Shown here one piece after another: positions 56,914 through 64,000 of a stretch of 64,000 bases of DNA. The stretch is from Dietzia sp. B32 (GTDB lineage: Bacteria; Actinomycetota; Actinomycetes; Mycobacteriales; Mycobacteriaceae): positions 1,054,001-1,118,000 of the forward strand of contig NZ_CP093845.1 in NCBI RefSeq assembly GCF_024732245.1. Reading direction: 5' to 3'. Position 1 is the first letter of the stretch. Each line of letters opens with the position of its first letter. Below the pieces are notes generated by a model. The model searched no databases and had not been told where the DNA came from. It was given only the letters and a program-made list of their open reading frames with translations. The position numbers were made by a program, and so were the translations under genes.

Positions 56914-58650
56914 ATGCCCCCGCTGCCCACCGAGGCCACCGTCCGGTTCCGCGCCGCCCGCGACTTCCTCCAGGCGCACGCGCAGGACTACGACGCCGCG
57001 CGGGACGGTTTCGCCTGGCCCGAACTCGACGAGTGGAACTGGGCGCTGAACTGGTTCGACGTGCAGGCCGAGGGGAACGACGACCCGGCACTGTGGATCG
57101 TCGAGGAGCACGACGGCGGCGGGGCCCCCACGGAGGCCAAGTACTCGTTCGACGAGATGCGGATCCGGTCCGACCGCACGGCCAACTGGCTACGCGACAG
57201 CGGCGTCGGGCCCGGCGACCGCATCCTGCTCATGCTCGCCAACCAGGTCGAGCTGTGGGACGTCATGCTGGCCGTGATCAAGCTCGGCGCCGTGGTCATC
57301 CCCGCCACCACCCTGCTCGCCGAGGGCGACCTGCGGGACCGCATCGCGCGCGGCGGGATCAAACACGTGATCGCGCGCGCCGAGTTGGCCGGGCGCTTCG
57401 CCGACATCTCCGGCGACTACCAGCGGATCTCGGTCGGCGGGGACGAGCGGGGTGGCGCGCCGGAGGGCTGGACCGATCTGGCCGCCGCGATGGACGCCTC
57501 GCCCGACTTCGAGCCCAGCCACACCACCCACGCCGACGACACACTGCTGCTGTACTTCACCTCAGGAACCACCAGCAAGCCCAAGCTCGTCGAGCACACG
57601 CACGCCTCCTACCCCGCGGGCCACCTGTCGACCATGTACTGGATCGGCCTGCAGCCCGGCGACGTCCACCTCAACGTCTCCTCCCCCGGCTGGGCAAAGC
57701 ACGCCTGGTCCAACGTCTTCACCCCGTGGATCGCCGGGTCGTGCGTGTTCATCTACAACTATTCGCGGTTCGACGCGACGGCGATGATGCGCGAGATGGA
57801 CCGCTGCGGGGTGACCAGCCTGTGCTGCCCCCCGACCGTGTGGCGGATGCTCATCCAGGCCGACCTGACCCAGCTGCAGGTCCCGCCCCGCCTGGCGGTG
57901 GGCGCCGGCGAGCCGCTCAACCCCGAGGTCATCGGCCGGGTCCGGGACGCGTGGGGGGTGACGATCCGCGACGGGTTCGGCCAGACCGAGACCACCGTGC
58001 AGATCGCCAACACCCCGGGCCAGCCCATCAAGGACGGCTCGATGGGCCGCCCGTGCCCCGGCTTCGACGTGGTGCTGGTCGACCCGGCCACCGGCCAGGA
58101 GGTCGCCGGCGACGGCGCGGAGGGCGAGATCTGCCTGCGCCTCGATCCCCGCCCGCTGGGTCTGATGGTCGGTTACCACGGTGATGCCGAGCGCACCGAC
58201 GCCGCCTACGCGGACGGCTTCTACCACACCGGTGACGTGGGATCCCGGGACACGGAGGGCTACATCACCTACGTCGGGCGCACCGACGACGTGTTCAAGT
58301 CCTCCGACTACCGGATCTCGCCGTTCGAGCTGGAATCGGTGCTGCTCGAGCACCCGGCCGTCGCCGAGGCCGCCGTCGTCCCCTCCCCCGACCCGGTGCG
58401 GCTGAGCGTGCCCAAGGCCTTCGTCGTCCTGGCCGGCGGGTGGGAGCCCACCGAGGACACGGCGCGCGAGATCTTCGAGTACTCGCGCACCCATCTGGCC
58501 GGGTACAAGCGGGTCCGGCGCCTGCAGTTCACCGACCTGCCCAAGACCATCTCCGGCAAGATCAGGCGGGTGGAGCTGCGCCGGGGCGAGGTCGACAACG
58601 GCCCGTCGGTGGACTTCCCCGGTGAGTTCCGCGAGGACGCACTGCGCTGA
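56914..58650 (+). CDS. Acyl-CoA synthetase, medium-chain (ACSM-like)
   Basis: This 578-residue AMP-forming ligase has FTSGTTSKPK (about 215-224), SPGWAKHAWSNVFTPW, GQTETT, GDVGSRD and the C-terminal KTISGKIRRVE lysine. The GWAKHAWS block resembles medium-chain acyl-CoA synthetases (butyrate-, isobutyrate- or benzoate-type) rather than long-chain FadD. The ATG at 56914 has AGGAG five bases upstream. Divergent from mmsA, it could feed isobutyrate or related acids into the valine operon; that is inference. Confidence 0.87.
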   Translation: MPPLPTEATVRFRAARDFLQAHAQDYDAARDGFAWPELDEWNWALNWFDVQAEGNDDPALWIVEEHDGGGAPTEAKYSFDEMRIRSDRTANWLRDSGVGPGDRILLMLANQVELWDVMLAVIKLGAVVIPATTLLAEGDLRDRIARGGIKHVIARAELAGRFADISGDYQRISVGGDERGGAPEGWTDLAAAMDASPDFEPSHTTHADDTLLLYFTSGTTSKPKLVEHTHASYPAGHLSTMYWIGLQPGDVHLNVSSPGWAKHAWSNVFTPWIAGSCVFIYNYSRFDATAMMREMDRCGVTSLCCPPTVWRMLIQADLTQLQVPPRLAVGAGEPLNPEVIGRVRDAWGVTIRDGFGQTETTVQIANTPGQPIKDGSMGRPCPGFDVVLVDPATGQEVAGDGAEGEICLRLDPRPLGLMVGYHGDAERTDAAYADGFYHTGDVGSRDTEGYITYVGRTDDVFKSSDYRISPFELESVLLEHPAVAEAAVVPSPDPVRLSVPKAFVVLAGGWEPTEDTAREIFEYSRTHLAGYKRVRRLQFTDLPKTISGKIRRVELRRGEVDNGPSVDFPGEFREDALR

Positions 58651-58725
58651 CGGTGGACGCCGTCCGGGGCGTGCGAGGACGGGCGACGACGACGAGGTGG
58701 TCGTCCCCGTCCGGTGCGCGGTCCG

Positions 58726-58742
58726 CGGGCGGGATCCGCCCG
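58726..58742. terminator. Short hairpin between convergent genes
   Basis: A perfect seven-base GC stem with a three-base loop (58726-58732 with 58736-58742) lies in the 111-base gap between the acyl-CoA synthetase and SDR genes. It is a weak terminator candidate. Confidence 0.45.
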
Positions 58743-58761
58743 GGGCAGGTCCCGACGCGGC

Positions 58762-59637
58762 TCAACTCCGGAGGAGGCCGTCGATCTCCTCGGGCGTCCA
58801 GGGCGGATGCGAGTGGAAATCGCGGTACGCCAGGATCTGCGCCTCCGGCGTGGGGAATCGTCCGATGAAGCCGCCCGAGCCGGCGAAGACGCCGCCGGTG
58901 ATCCCCGCGGATAGGTCGGAGACGAGATAGGTGTAGAGGGGTGCGACGTACTCCGGCCCCGCCGGGTCCAGTGCCCCGGCCACGCTCAGTTCGTCGAGCA
59001 TTCCCCGCCGGCCCAGGTCCCGGATCTGCTCCTCGTAGGCCTCACCGCTGGACAGGCGGGTGCGCGCGCCGGGGCACACGACGTTCGCCCGGACCCCGTG
59101 CTCGGCCAGTTCCGCCGCGATCGCCATGGTCAGCGACGTCACGGCGCCCTTCCCGGCCGGGTAGCCGGTTCCGCCGTAGTCGCCCTTCCAGGCGAACGAC
59201 GACGTGGTGACGATCGCGCCCGAGCCCGCCTCCACCAGGTGAGGCGCGAAGACGCGACAGGGGGCGAACACCGTGCCCAGGTGGGCGTCGATGAGGTCGG
59301 CGAAGTCGGCGTGGGACACCGTGAGGATCGACGACCCCGCCGGTTCGGGCACCCCGGCGCACGTGATGAGCCCGCCCACGACCGAGTCCCCCTCCCTCGC
59401 CCGGGCGAGAAGTTCCTCGGCCACGGCGGGCTCGTGCGCAGACCCGGCGACGCCGCGGATCCGGCCGGTCGACCGTGCCGCGAGGTCGTCGACCTGCTCG
59501 GCCAGCGCCCGTGGATCCCGGCCGTTGAGCACGACGTCCGCACCCCGGGCCGCCAGTTCCTCGGCCACCGCGGCCCCGATCCCGCGCGAGGATCCGGTGA
59601 CGGCGTAGGCCCGCCCGGCCAGGTGGAGCGCGGTCAC
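58762..59637 (-). CDS. Short-chain dehydrogenase/reductase
   Basis: This is a 291-residue classical SDR. It has the nucleotide motif TGSSRGIG at 14-21, the LITCAG (NNAG-equivalent) region, TTSSF for the catalytic serine and YPAGKGA for the Tyr-Lys pair. It oxidises or reduces an alcohol/ketone of unknown structure; a hydroxy-acyl-CoA or sterol-type substrate would suit the operon. The GTG at 59637 overlaps the stop of the upstream ligase gene by four bases. It is the last gene of the cyp51 operon. Confidence 0.88.
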   Translation of the reverse strand: MTALHLAGRAYAVTGSSRGIGAAVAEELAARGADVVLNGRDPRALAEQVDDLAARSTGRIRGVAGSAHEPAVAEELLARAREGDSVVGGLITCAGVPEPAGSSILTVSHADFADLIDAHLGTVFAPCRVFAPHLVEAGSGAIVTTSSFAWKGDYGGTGYPAGKGAVTSLTMAIAAELAEHGVRANVVCPGARTRLSSGEAYEEQIRDLGRRGMLDELSVAGALDPAGPEYVAPLYTYLVSDLSAGITGGVFAGSGGFIGRFPTPEAQILAYRDFHSHPPWTPEEIDGLLRS

Positions 59638-61274
59638 TGCCGGCGGTCGTGGTCGGGCCCGCGGTCGGCGAGGACCCGCTTGGCCCACCCGTAGTCCGTC
59701 TTGCTGCTGGGGTGCCGCTCCACCTTGTCGACGACCCAGAACGCGACCGGGATCTTGAACCCCGCCAGGGTCGCGCGCAGCGCCTCCTCCAGGGCCGCGA
59801 AGTCACCGGTGTGGCCGTCATCCCACTGGAGCACCGCCCCGACCCGGTGGCCGAACCTCTCGTCCGGCACGCCCAGCGCCACGGCGTCCTGCACGCCCTC
59901 GGCGGCCTTGAGCGCCGACTCGACCTCCTCGGCGAAGATCTTCTCGCCACCGGAGTTGATCACCTGGCTGCCCCGGCCGAGCATGATGATCGTGTCCGGG
60001 CCGTCGTACCTGCCGCGGTCGCCGGTGAAGACCCGCCGGGTCCCTGCGATCTCGCGGAACGTCTCCGCCGACTTGGCGGCGTCCTTGTAGTAGCCACTGG
60101 GCTGGTAGCCGGCCTTGACGATCCAGCCGATCTCGGTGGAGTCGTCGGGCAGCGGCTCGTCGAAGTCGTCCACCAGTTGCAGGCCGCTGCCCCGGGGGAT
60201 GCGGGGGCCGTGGTCGGTGAACAGGGACCCGTCGTCGACGTTCGCCTTCGTCACGACTCCCAGGCCGCCGAAGCCGCTCTCGGAGGATCCGAACGCGTCC
60301 ATGATCATGAGATCGGGGCGCAGCTCGAAGAGTTCGGCCTTGACCGACGGCGAGAACAGGGCCGCGCCGGAGCTGACCATGAACACGCTCGAGGTGTCGG
60401 CACCGGTGCCGCGCATCCGTTCCAGCATCGGCCGCACCATGGCGTCGCCGGCGAGGACGACGATCTGGATCTTCTCGCTCTCGATCTCCTCCAGCACGTC
60501 GTCCGCCCGGAAGTGCGGCAGGTAGTGGCACGTGCCCCCGGAGAACAGCGCGGTGAACGAGGGCATGAGCCCGGAGGTGTGGATGAGCGGGAGCAGCACG
60601 AGGTAGCGCGCGGGGTCCCCGCCCAGGCCGGCACGGGACTGGTGGTATTCGTCGGGTACCGGCTCCCCGGTGTAGTAGTCGCTGCCCCCGCCGAGGCTGC
60701 GCCACAGGTCCTCCTGGCGCCACATCACGCCCTTCGGCTTGCCGGTGGTACCGCCCGTGAAGACGAGGAAGAGGTCGTCCGCGCTGCGTTCCACCGGCGC
60801 CCGGTCCGGCGAGGCCGCGGCGAGGAGCTCCCGGGCGTCGAGCGTGCCGGACGGCAGCTCCCCCGCCCCGGACCCGTCCTCGACCACGATGAGGTGACGC
60901 AGCCGCTCCGCGTCCCCGACCGCACCCGCCACCGCCGGGGTGAACTCGCGATGGAAGACCAGGGCGCAGGAGTCGGAGTAGTCGTACAGGTACCCCAGCT
61001 CGGTTCCCGCGTAGCGGTAGTTGATGCTGACGGGCACGGCACGGAGCTTGAGGACGCCGAGGAACAGCGCGATGCAGTCCACCCCGTTGCGTAGGTGGAC
61101 CGCCACGTGGTCGCCGGGGCCCACCCCCCGGGAGGCCAGCGCATCGGCCCAGCGGTTGGCCTCCGCCTCCAGCTCCGCGTACGTGAGCCTGCGTTCGCCC
61201 TCCACCACCGCGAGCCGGTCGCTCCCGTACGCGTCGACCGCGTGCTCGAAGAGGTCTGCCAGGTTGTGTGCCAT
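59634..61274 (-). CDS. FadD-type acyl-CoA ligase
   Basis: This AMP-forming ligase activates a fatty or steroid-like acid. The 546-residue protein has VFTGGTTGKPKGVMWRQEDLW (about 171-190), LLPLIHTSGL, FGSSESGFGG, TGDRGRYDG and a C-terminal KTDYG lysine in place of the more usual GK, as in several sterol-related FadD proteins. The ATG at 61274 has GGAGG eight bases upstream. A 104-base gap of G-rich imperfect repeats separates it from the upstream gene of the operon. Confidence 0.88.
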   Translation of the reverse strand: MAHNLADLFEHAVDAYGSDRLAVVEGERRLTYAELEAEANRWADALASRGVGPGDHVAVHLRNGVDCIALFLGVLKLRAVPVSINYRYAGTELGYLYDYSDSCALVFHREFTPAVAGAVGDAERLRHLIVVEDGSGAGELPSGTLDARELLAAASPDRAPVERSADDLFLVFTGGTTGKPKGVMWRQEDLWRSLGGGSDYYTGEPVPDEYHQSRAGLGGDPARYLVLLPLIHTSGLMPSFTALFSGGTCHYLPHFRADDVLEEIESEKIQIVVLAGDAMVRPMLERMRGTGADTSSVFMVSSGAALFSPSVKAELFELRPDLMIMDAFGSSESGFGGLGVVTKANVDDGSLFTDHGPRIPRGSGLQLVDDFDEPLPDDSTEIGWIVKAGYQPSGYYKDAAKSAETFREIAGTRRVFTGDRGRYDGPDTIIMLGRGSQVINSGGEKIFAEEVESALKAAEGVQDAVALGVPDERFGHRVGAVLQWDDGHTGDFAALEEALRATLAGFKIPVAFWVVDKVERHPSSKTDYGWAKRVLADRGPDHDRRQ

Positions 61275-61378
61275 GTCGGGGTCCTCCGGGACGGGCTGCT
61301 CAGGCGGGGCGGGCTGTTGATGGGGGCGGGTTACAGGTGGGGTGGGCGGCTCATGAGGCGGGCTGGTGGCGGGCGGGC

Positions 61379-62653
61379 TCAGACCGGGGTGATCGGCAGC
61401 GGCGTCCGCGTGGGCCCGAAGCTGAACGCGGCGCCAGTGCTGATGCGGGTGACGGCGACCTCCTCGGTCTCGCGGGCGGGTTCGTCCCCCAGCCTGAGGA
61501 CCGCTTCCACGCGCGAGGCGTCCGACGGGAGGCGCTCCACCGTCCAGTGCGGGTCGACGGCCTGCGCGGCGGCGGCGAGAGGACGGAGGCCGTCCCGAGC
61601 GAGCAGGGGTAGCCAGGTGTCGTCGTGGAACCCGTCGGCGGTGGTGTCCCAGCGGACGGTCACCTCGGTGCCGTCCGCCGAGACCTCCGACGTGTAGCCG
61701 GTGTAGGCGGTCGGACCGGCCAGCGGATGCAGGTCGAGAACGGCGGCCAACCCACTGGCGTCCGGGGTCGCCCCCAGCACGTCGCGTATCCGTCCCGCCG
61801 CGACCCCGGCGATGCCGGTGGCCTGATAGGCCAGGAGCCGGTCGGCGGTCTCGGTATCCGACCGACGTCGCACCGACTGGTGGAATCCCACGGCGAGCAG
61901 GTGCATCTGCAGATAGACCTCGCGGATGATCCTGATGAGCGCCGCCGAGGTGAACTCGGAGAAGACCAGGTCCGTCAGCAGCGGTCCCGCATAGTCGTCG
62001 CGCGCGCCCTCGCCGGCGGTGTCCCGCGGCGCCGGGGGGTCGAACCGGAAGTCGATGATCCGGCTCGACGCGGACTCGAGCGCGGGTCCGGGCACCGGGA
62101 ACGGCTCCGTCTCCGGGTCGATCCGCACCCGCCAGTGGCAGTGCGGGGTACGGCCCTCCGGGGCACGCGGAGGGCGGTGGATGGGCTCGACGATCGCGTG
62201 GGGATTGGTGGCGAGGGCGGTGGCGGGGAACGTGGGGTCCTCGATGTCGTGGCACATCGTGGTAACCAGTCGGTCGCCCATCGGCTCCACATCCATGAGG
62301 GCGCCGCAGTGATCCAGCCAGAACTCACCGTTGTCGTGGTCGGCCACCGAGTACCGGAAGTCCATGAACTCCGGCGGGGCGCCGACGTCCAGCTGGAATC
62401 CCTTGAAGATCTCGGCGACGCCGTCCCCGGTGATCGACAACGCGTCTTTCATGCGACGGGCGTAGTGCGGACTGGCGGCCTGCCACTCCTCTATCGCCAC
62501 GTCCCGCATGCCGTCGACGCCGAACTCGCCGAGCAGCGCCGGCATGCCGGCGCGGTCGATGAGCTGGCCGATGAGCAGCAGGTCGGGAAGGAGCCGCGCC
62601 AGGGTGGCGTGGTCGAGGGCTTCGAGGGGATCGCGCGGCGAGGCGGCGCTCAC
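61379..62653 (-). CDS. Hypothetical protein in the cyp51 operon
   Basis: I do not recognise this 424-residue protein. It has no signal peptide or membrane helix. A central segment is rich in candidate metal ligands and aromatic residues (MDFRYSVADHDNGEFWLDHCG near 95-115, then TTMCHDIED and TPHCHWRVRID). It contains Cys-His pairs at about 113-114, 131-132 and 168-169. The C-terminal half looks like a helical then beta-rich domain. The start at GTG 62653 has only a weak ribosome site; the gene begins five bases after the NTF2-like gene. It could be a metal-dependent enzyme acting on the P450 product. Confidence 0.7.
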   Translation of the reverse strand: MSAASPRDPLEALDHATLARLLPDLLLIGQLIDRAGMPALLGEFGVDGMRDVAIEEWQAASPHYARRMKDALSITGDGVAEIFKGFQLDVGAPPEFMDFRYSVADHDNGEFWLDHCGALMDVEPMGDRLVTTMCHDIEDPTFPATALATNPHAIVEPIHRPPRAPEGRTPHCHWRVRIDPETEPFPVPGPALESASSRIIDFRFDPPAPRDTAGEGARDDYAGPLLTDLVFSEFTSAALIRIIREVYLQMHLLAVGFHQSVRRRSDTETADRLLAYQATGIAGVAAGRIRDVLGATPDASGLAAVLDLHPLAGPTAYTGYTSEVSADGTEVTVRWDTTADGFHDDTWLPLLARDGLRPLAAAAQAVDPHWTVERLPSDASRVEAVLRLGDEPARETEEVAVTRISTGAAFSFGPTRTPLPITPV

Positions 62654-62658
62654 GGGGC

Positions 62659-63234
62659 TCAGACCTCGTCCGGGGAAGAGACGGGCCACAACGGAGCCGG
62701 GCTGTCCTCGATGCGGTACCAGCCCTCCGGTTTGTCGCCGGCCGCCTCGAACCGCTTCTTCATGGAATCGGTGAGCGCGTCGGCCTCGTACATGCGCATG
62801 AACAGGTCCACGACATTGCCGAAGTCGAAGAAGTCGCGGTGCCACGCCCACTGCTGGTTGCCGTTGTAGAGGAACCACGACCCGCCGAGCCCGTGCACCT
62901 CGTACGGCGCACCCGTCTTCGGGTCGACGGTGTCCCGCGCGATCTGCTTCCACAGGCACAACACGTCCCCGGTCTCGGGGTCGATGATCGTCCGGATGTA
63001 CGGGTACTCCCAGCCGTCGAGGCCGGCCATCTCCTGCCCCAGCGCGATGTCGCGGATCTGGTCCCGGCCGACCGCCATGAAGTCGTCTTTGGTGCCGTAG
63101 TTCCACCCGTAGGTGGCGTCCTCGGCGTAGAAGTCGGCCAGCGGCGTCCAGTCCTTGTTCCGCTCGCACTCCGCGTTGGCCTCGATCCAGCGCTGCACGA
63201 ACTCGGCGATCTCGGCACGGTCGTATCGGGTCAC
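62659..63234 (-). CDS. NTF2/SnoaL-like protein
   Basis: The 191-residue protein belongs to the NTF2-like cone fold (WTPLADFYAEDATYGWNYG near residues 30-48, then WKQIARDTVD), a fold used by ketosteroid isomerases and small hydratases. No isomerase Asp/Tyr triad can be assigned with confidence. I placed the start at GTG 63234 because AGGAG lies eight bases upstream; a GTG at 63243 overlapping the ferredoxin stop is the alternative. From memory, an NTF2-like gene also lies near cyp51-ferredoxin in M. tuberculosis, which supports a sterol-type role. Confidence 0.78.
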   Translation of the reverse strand: MTRYDRAEIAEFVQRWIEANAECERNKDWTPLADFYAEDATYGWNYGTKDDFMAVGRDQIRDIALGQEMAGLDGWEYPYIRTIIDPETGDVLCLWKQIARDTVDPKTGAPYEVHGLGGSWFLYNGNQQWAWHRDFFDFGNVVDLFMRMYEADALTDSMKKRFEAAGDKPEGWYRIEDSPAPLWPVSSPDEV

Positions 63235-63239
63235 GTCAC

Positions 63240-63521
63240 TCACTCCTGGAAGTCTGTTGTGTGGGCACTGTTCTCGTGGGCACTGTCGTTCTCGTGGGCC
63301 CTGTCGTTGTCGACCAGTCGCAGCGCCTGCGTCGGGCAGTACTTGACGGCGGCCTTGACGGCCTCGAGTTGATCGTCGGGGATCCCGCCCCGCTTGGCCC
63401 GCACCTTGGCCTCGGACCCCTTGGGCACCGTGAACCAGTCGGGTGCCTCGGCCTGACATTCGGCGTGGGCCTGGCACAGGTCGAAGTCGACCTCCACCCG
63501 CAGCGACTTCCCCCCGCTCAT
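63240..63521 (-). CDS. 3Fe-4S ferredoxin partner of the P450
   Basis: This small ferredoxin passes electrons to the neighbouring P450. The 93-residue protein has the cluster cysteines Cys16 and Cys22 (CQAHAEC) and Cys62 (YCPTQAL), the pattern of one 3Fe-4S cluster in P450-linked actinobacterial ferredoxins. Residues from about 73 onward form an unusual His/Glu/Asn-rich tail encoded by an 18-base repeat. Its ATG shares one base with the cyp51 stop. No ferredoxin reductase is in view. Confidence 0.92.
   Translation of the reverse strand: MSGGKSLRVEVDFDLCQAHAECQAEAPDWFTVPKGSEAKVRAKRGGIPDDQLEAVKAAVKYCPTQALRLVDNDRAHENDSAHENSAHTTDFQE
63259..63306. repeat. In-frame 18-base repeat in the ferredoxin 3' end
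   Basis: Two 18-base copies (63271-63288 and 63289-63306, one base different) plus a partial copy (63259-63270) encode the repeating six-residue unit (D/R)(R/S)AHEN of the ferredoxin tail. Confidence 0.75.
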
Positions 63522-64000
63522 CAGCGCGCCCTCCTGCGGTAGCGGACGGTGCAGGGCTGGGCCAGCTGGACGACCATCTTGGAGTGGTCGTTGTGGTAGC
63601 TCTCCGCCGGCTGGGCGAGCTCGAATTCGAACTCCCGCAGCAGGACCGAGAAGATGGCCTTGATCTGCAGCTGGGCGAACGCCGCACCCACGCAGCGGTG
63701 ACGGCCGGCGCCGAAGGGGATCCAGGTCCAGCGGTTGACGATGTCCTCCTGCCGCGGCTCGGCGTAGCGGTCCGGGTCGAACGATTCCGCGTCGGGGAAG
63801 TCCTCGGGTAGCCGGTTGGACACCGCCGGGGAGGCCGCGACGGTCTGGCCGGCGTGGACGACGTAGTCCCCGATCCGCACGTCCTCCTGGGCGACGCGCA
63901 TGAGGATGATGAGGGGCGGGTGCAGCCGCAGCGTCTCCTTGAGGGCGTTCTCCACATTTGGCATCTGCCGGAGTGCGCCGAAACTGTACTCCGCGCCGTC
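63521..64000 (-). CDS. cyp51: Cytochrome P450 CYP51 (C-terminal part, cut by the window)
   Basis: Only the last 159 residues are in view; the frame is open to the window edge. It shows the ExxR helix in ENALKETLRLHPPL, the PERF-like region ESFDPDRYAEPRQED and the heme-binding FGAGRHRCVGAAFAQLQIK, followed by ESYHNDHSKMVVQLAQP. This stretch closely matches my memory of M. tuberculosis CYP51 (sterol 14-alpha-demethylase), and, as there, a 3Fe-4S ferredoxin gene follows at once. It would be the first visible gene of the six-gene operon. Sterol demethylation is the family activity; the real substrate here may differ. Confidence 0.93.
   Translation of the reverse strand, partial: DGAEYSFGALRQMPNVENALKETLRLHPPLIILMRVAQEDVRIGDYVVHAGQTVAASPAVSNRLPEDFPDAESFDPDRYAEPRQEDIVNRWTWIPFGAGRHRCVGAAFAQLQIKAIFSVLLREFEFELAQPAESYHNDHSKMVVQLAQPCTVRYRRRAR

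Noticed and set aside
63240-63521. 4Fe-4S ferredoxin
   Set aside because: The first cysteine motif is CxxHxxC with three cluster cysteines in total, which indicates a 3Fe-4S cluster.

Overview
The window is high-GC, densely packed actinobacterial chromosome. An ESX-type secretion locus, a mycolyltransferase-like secreted esterase, mycobacterial-style gene orders and TANNNT -10 boxes point to a mycolic-acid actinomycete (Mycobacteriales/Corynebacteriales). The absence of rpmJ and rpsN from the ribosomal cluster fits a Corynebacterium- or Dietzia-like lineage better than Mycobacterium; the genus is an inference. No rRNA, tRNA, CRISPR array, prophage or insertion sequence was seen.

Layout. 28-8311: ESX-4-like eccB and eccE, a DUF695 protein, an NAD(P)-binding protein coupled to a CPBP protease, truA and an SGNH lipoprotein. 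8461-33355: the ribosomal supercluster, all on the minus strand and transcribed right to left: rpsL-rpsG, fusA, tuf, the S10 operon (rpsJ to rpsQ), rplN-rplX-rplE, rpsH to rplO, secY-adk-map and infA-rpsM-rpsK-rpsD-rpoA-rplQ. Strong hairpins and promoters cut it into separate units. Non-ribosomal genes sit inside it: a mycolyltransferase-like gene between rpsQ and rplN, a secreted lipase between map and infA, and a small HPD-motif protein between rpsJ and tuf.

33556-51897: acyl-CoA metabolism. A tight seven-gene operon (TIGR03084 protein, AtuA-like protein, acyl-CoA dehydrogenase, carboxylase beta and alpha chains, acyl-CoA dehydrogenase, enoyl-CoA hydratase) has, as I recall it, the gene order of the poorly understood echA7-fadE12-accA2-accD2-fadE13-Rv0976c cluster of M. 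tuberculosis. It is divergent from an acyl-CoA ligase across a perfect 18-base palindrome. Next to it are an NDMA-type alcohol dehydrogenase with a TetR regulator, a reduced AtuA paralogue paired with a CoA-transferase under a MarR regulator, and an MHS-type transporter.

52200-58650: a valine/isobutyrate operon (mmsA, acyl-CoA dehydrogenase, mmsB) ending in a GAF-LuxR regulator gene and divergent from a medium-chain-type acyl-CoA synthetase. 58762-64000: a compact operon with cyp51 (cut by the window edge), a 3Fe-4S ferredoxin, an NTF2-like protein, an unrecognised 424-residue protein, a FadD-type ligase and an SDR, probably sterol or terpenoid oxidation. The right half would convert branched, terpenoid or sterol-like acids to acyl-CoA esters and degrade them.
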